Source of the DNA: Paralithodes platypus | Taxonomy: Eukaryota; Arthropoda; Malacostraca; Decapoda; Lithodidae | DNA length: 64,000 nt | Assembly (NCBI GenBank): GCA_032716605.1 | Contig: CM064573.1 | Span: forward strand, 9,631,709 to 9,695,708 | Reading direction: 5' to 3' | Shown here: positions 62,136 through 64,000 of the stretch, in pieces | How the letters are laid out: each line of letters opens with the position of its first letter | How positions within the stretch are numbered: position 1 is the stretch's first letter | Position numbers and translations under genes: made by a program | Notes under the pieces: model-generated | The model's input: only the letters and a program-made list of their open reading frames with translations | Told to the model about the DNA's origin: nothing | Databases searched by the model: none

Positions 62136-64000
62136 GTAGGAATAGGTTTTTACACCATACCCGAAAGAGGATTTATGGAGCTCCGATCTTACTCTCAACC
62201 ATCTGAAAAATTTTACCAACACACCTAAACTTCGTTAGATGCGGGAATAGCCTCCCGAAAATATCAAGCCCTGGCGGGGGCTTGAACTCGGGACCCTTGG
62301 GTTGTGAGGCAAACACTTTACCAGTTAGACCAATAGATATCCCATTTGGCCTGGTCGGCTCAAGGTATTTCCGCATCTGGGTCTGTTTAGGCTAACCTAT
62401 TTTCACTGACTTTACACTACTTCACCTTCTGGGAAGCGAAGGCTCCGAACGAACAGAGAGGAACAAGCCTGAGCCGAAACGACCGTGAGTCCGTCAGAGA
62501 GACGATAGGGAATGGTGAGTCAACTTCACTGGGCAGTGCTACACAGGCACACACACACAAACGGCCCAGTTGGCAACTCGCTGCAGCGGCTGGCAACTCC
62601 ACAACCAAAGCCCAATTTGCGAGTCTCACTACACTCCCTGTTCTCTCCTCTCCCCTTCCTTGCCCTGTAGGAATAGGTTTTTACACCATACCCGAAAGAG
62701 GATTTATGGAGCTCCGATCTTACTCTCAACCATCTGAACAATTTTACCAACACACCTAAACTTCGTTAGATGCGGGAATAGCCTCCCGAAAATATCAAGC
62801 CTTGGCGGGGGCTTGAACTCGGGACCCTTGGGTGTAAAGTCAGTGAAAGTAGGCTAGCCTAAAACAGATCGGATGCGGAAATACCCTGAGCTGACCAGGT
62901 CAAGTGGGATATCTCTATTGGTCTAACTGATAAGGTGTCTGCCTCACACCCAAGGGTCGAGAGTTCGTGCCCCCACCAGGGCTTGATATTTTCGTGAGGC
63001 TATTTCCGCATTTAACGAAGTTTAGGTGTGTTGGTAAATTTTTTCAGATGGTTGAGAGTAAGATCGGAGCTCCATAAATCCTCTTTCGGGTATGGTGTAA
63101 AAACCTATTCCTACAGGCCAAGGAAGAGGATAGGAGAGAGCAGGGAATGTTGTGAGACTCGATTGGGTTGGGTTGTGGAGTTGCCAGCCGCCCAAGCGAG
63201 TTGCCAACTGGGCAGTTAGTAGGTGCGTGTGGTGCACCGCTCAGTGAAGTTGACTCCCCATTGCCGTTCATCTCTCTGACGGACTCTCGGTCGATTCGGC
63301 TCAAGCTTGTTCCTCTCTGTTTGTTCCTCTCTGTTCGGAGCTTTCGCTTCCCGGAAGGTGAAGTAGTGTAAAGTCAGTGAAAGTAGGCTAGCCTAAAACA
63401 GATCGGATGCGGAAATACCCTGAGCCGACCAGGTCAAGTAGGATATCTCTATTGGTCTAACTGGTAAAGTGTCTGCCTCACACCCAAGGGTCGAGAGTTC
63501 GTGCCCCCACCAGGGCTTGATATTTTCGTGAGGCTATTTCCGCATTTAACGAAGTTTAGGTGTGCTGGTAAAATTGTTCAGATGGTTGAGAGTAAGATCG
63601 GAGCTCCATAAATCCTCTTTCGGGTATGGTGTAAAAACCTATTCCTACAGGCCAAGGAAGATGATAGGAGAGAGCAGGGAGTGTTGTGAGACTCGATTGG
63701 GTTGGGTTGTGGATTTGCCAGCCGCCCAAGCGAGTTGCCAACTGGGCAGTTAGTAGGTGCGTGTGGTGCACCGCTCAGTGAAGTTGACTCCCCATTCCCG
63801 TTCATCTCTCTGACGGACTCTCGGTCGATTCGGCTCAAGCTTGTTCCTCTCTGTTCGGAGCTTTCGCTTCCCGGAAGGTGAAGTAGTGTAAAGCCAGTGA
63901 AAGTAGGCTAGCCTAAAACAGATCGGATGCGGAAATACCCTGAGCCGACCAGGTCAAGTGGGATATCTCTATTGGTCTAACTGGTAAGGTGTCTGCCTCA
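62136..64000. repeat. ~530-bp satellite with tRNA-like segment, orientation switch
   Basis: Unit 1 62136-62666 (531 bp), partial unit 62667-62832 in the same orientation, then inverted units 62833-63366 (534 bp), 63367-63886 (520 bp, lacking a 14-bp duplication of TTGTTCCTCTCTG) and 63887 to the edge. Each has GTAGGAATAGGTTTTTACAC at one end and ACTTTACACTACTTCACC at the other. Frames inside recur identically and are not genes. The array continues past the right edge. Confidence 0.92.
62279..62345 (-). pseudogene. tRNA-like element within satellite unit 1
   Basis: On the minus strand TTGGTCTAACTGGTAAAG matches an A box, TTTGCCTCACAACC an anticodon-loop-like segment and CCCGAGTTCAAGCCCC a B box. 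Equivalent plus-strand copies lie at about 62917-62985 and 63450-63518, and a partial one near 63970-64000. The acceptor stem is not closed, so it is a tRNA-derived promoter-like module, not a tRNA gene. Confidence 0.55.

Noticed and set aside
63022..63838. Repeated 71- and 86-codon minus-strand frames near the right edge
   Set aside because: Identical frames recur in each satellite unit and include the tRNA-like segment region; no coding evidence.

Overview
The window is eukaryotic genomic DNA made almost entirely of repeats: simple-sequence DNA, MITEs, tRNA-derived elements, several classes of non-LTR retrotransposon, one BEL/Pao LTR retrotransposon and two copies of a long-TIR DNA transposon. 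I find no host gene I can defend. The very heavy (GA)n/(GT)n content, TTAA-flanked MITEs, short LINE fragments and Jockey/RTE/BEL-Pao proteins fit an arthropod, most likely a marine decapod crustacean. That assignment is inference from style, not from a marker gene.

Layout. 1-2 kb: GT-rich minisatellite. 2-15 kb: simple repeats and small MITEs in at least six families (called A-F here), many nested in each other and several flanked by TTAA, plus tRNA-derived SINE copies. 14.7-32.8 kb: the centrepiece, a five-level nest. A 14-bp-type minisatellite is split by a truncated LINE. The LINE is split by a DNA transposon with ~435-bp inverted termini, tentatively Academ-like (15838-31892). That transposon is split by a BEL/Pao element (18391-30055, target duplication GCACC). 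The BEL/Pao element carries a full-length 4-kb LINE inside its 5' LTR (18908-22899, 13-bp target duplication) and a TTAA MITE inside its gag reading frame. 33.4-34.5 kb: C-terminus of a LINE with a restriction-like endonuclease, still open. 35-39.5 kb: MITEs and a 21-bp tandem array that is open in several frames. 40-42 kb: a broken LINE with its 3' end in tandem duplicate. 43-46 kb: microsatellites and two truncated relatives of the 4-kb LINE. 46.2-49.4 kb: the second copy of the long-TIR DNA transposon, in a MITE whose empty site can be read directly (TSD AAT). 50-62 kb: two RTE-type LINE remnants, another LINE 3' end, SSRs and SINEs. 62.1-64 kb: a ~530-bp satellite unit with a tRNA-like segment, switching orientation once.

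How the pieces relate. The two long-TIR copies are internally deleted in different places. One keeps the N-terminal and central transposase region, the other the N-terminal region and an XPG/FEN-like C-terminal region, so together they outline one larger autonomous element. Its TIR also encodes the acidic C-terminal tail of its own protein. The 4-kb LINE encodes a 2A-like ribosome-skipping motif directly before a PHD finger, then an APE endonuclease and reverse transcriptase; it ends almost at its stop codon with an (AAC)n tail. All mobile-element coding regions here are broken by stops, shifts or insertions. The least damaged are the LINE (one frameshift) and the BEL/Pao element (nearly identical LTRs, but two frameshifts and a MITE).
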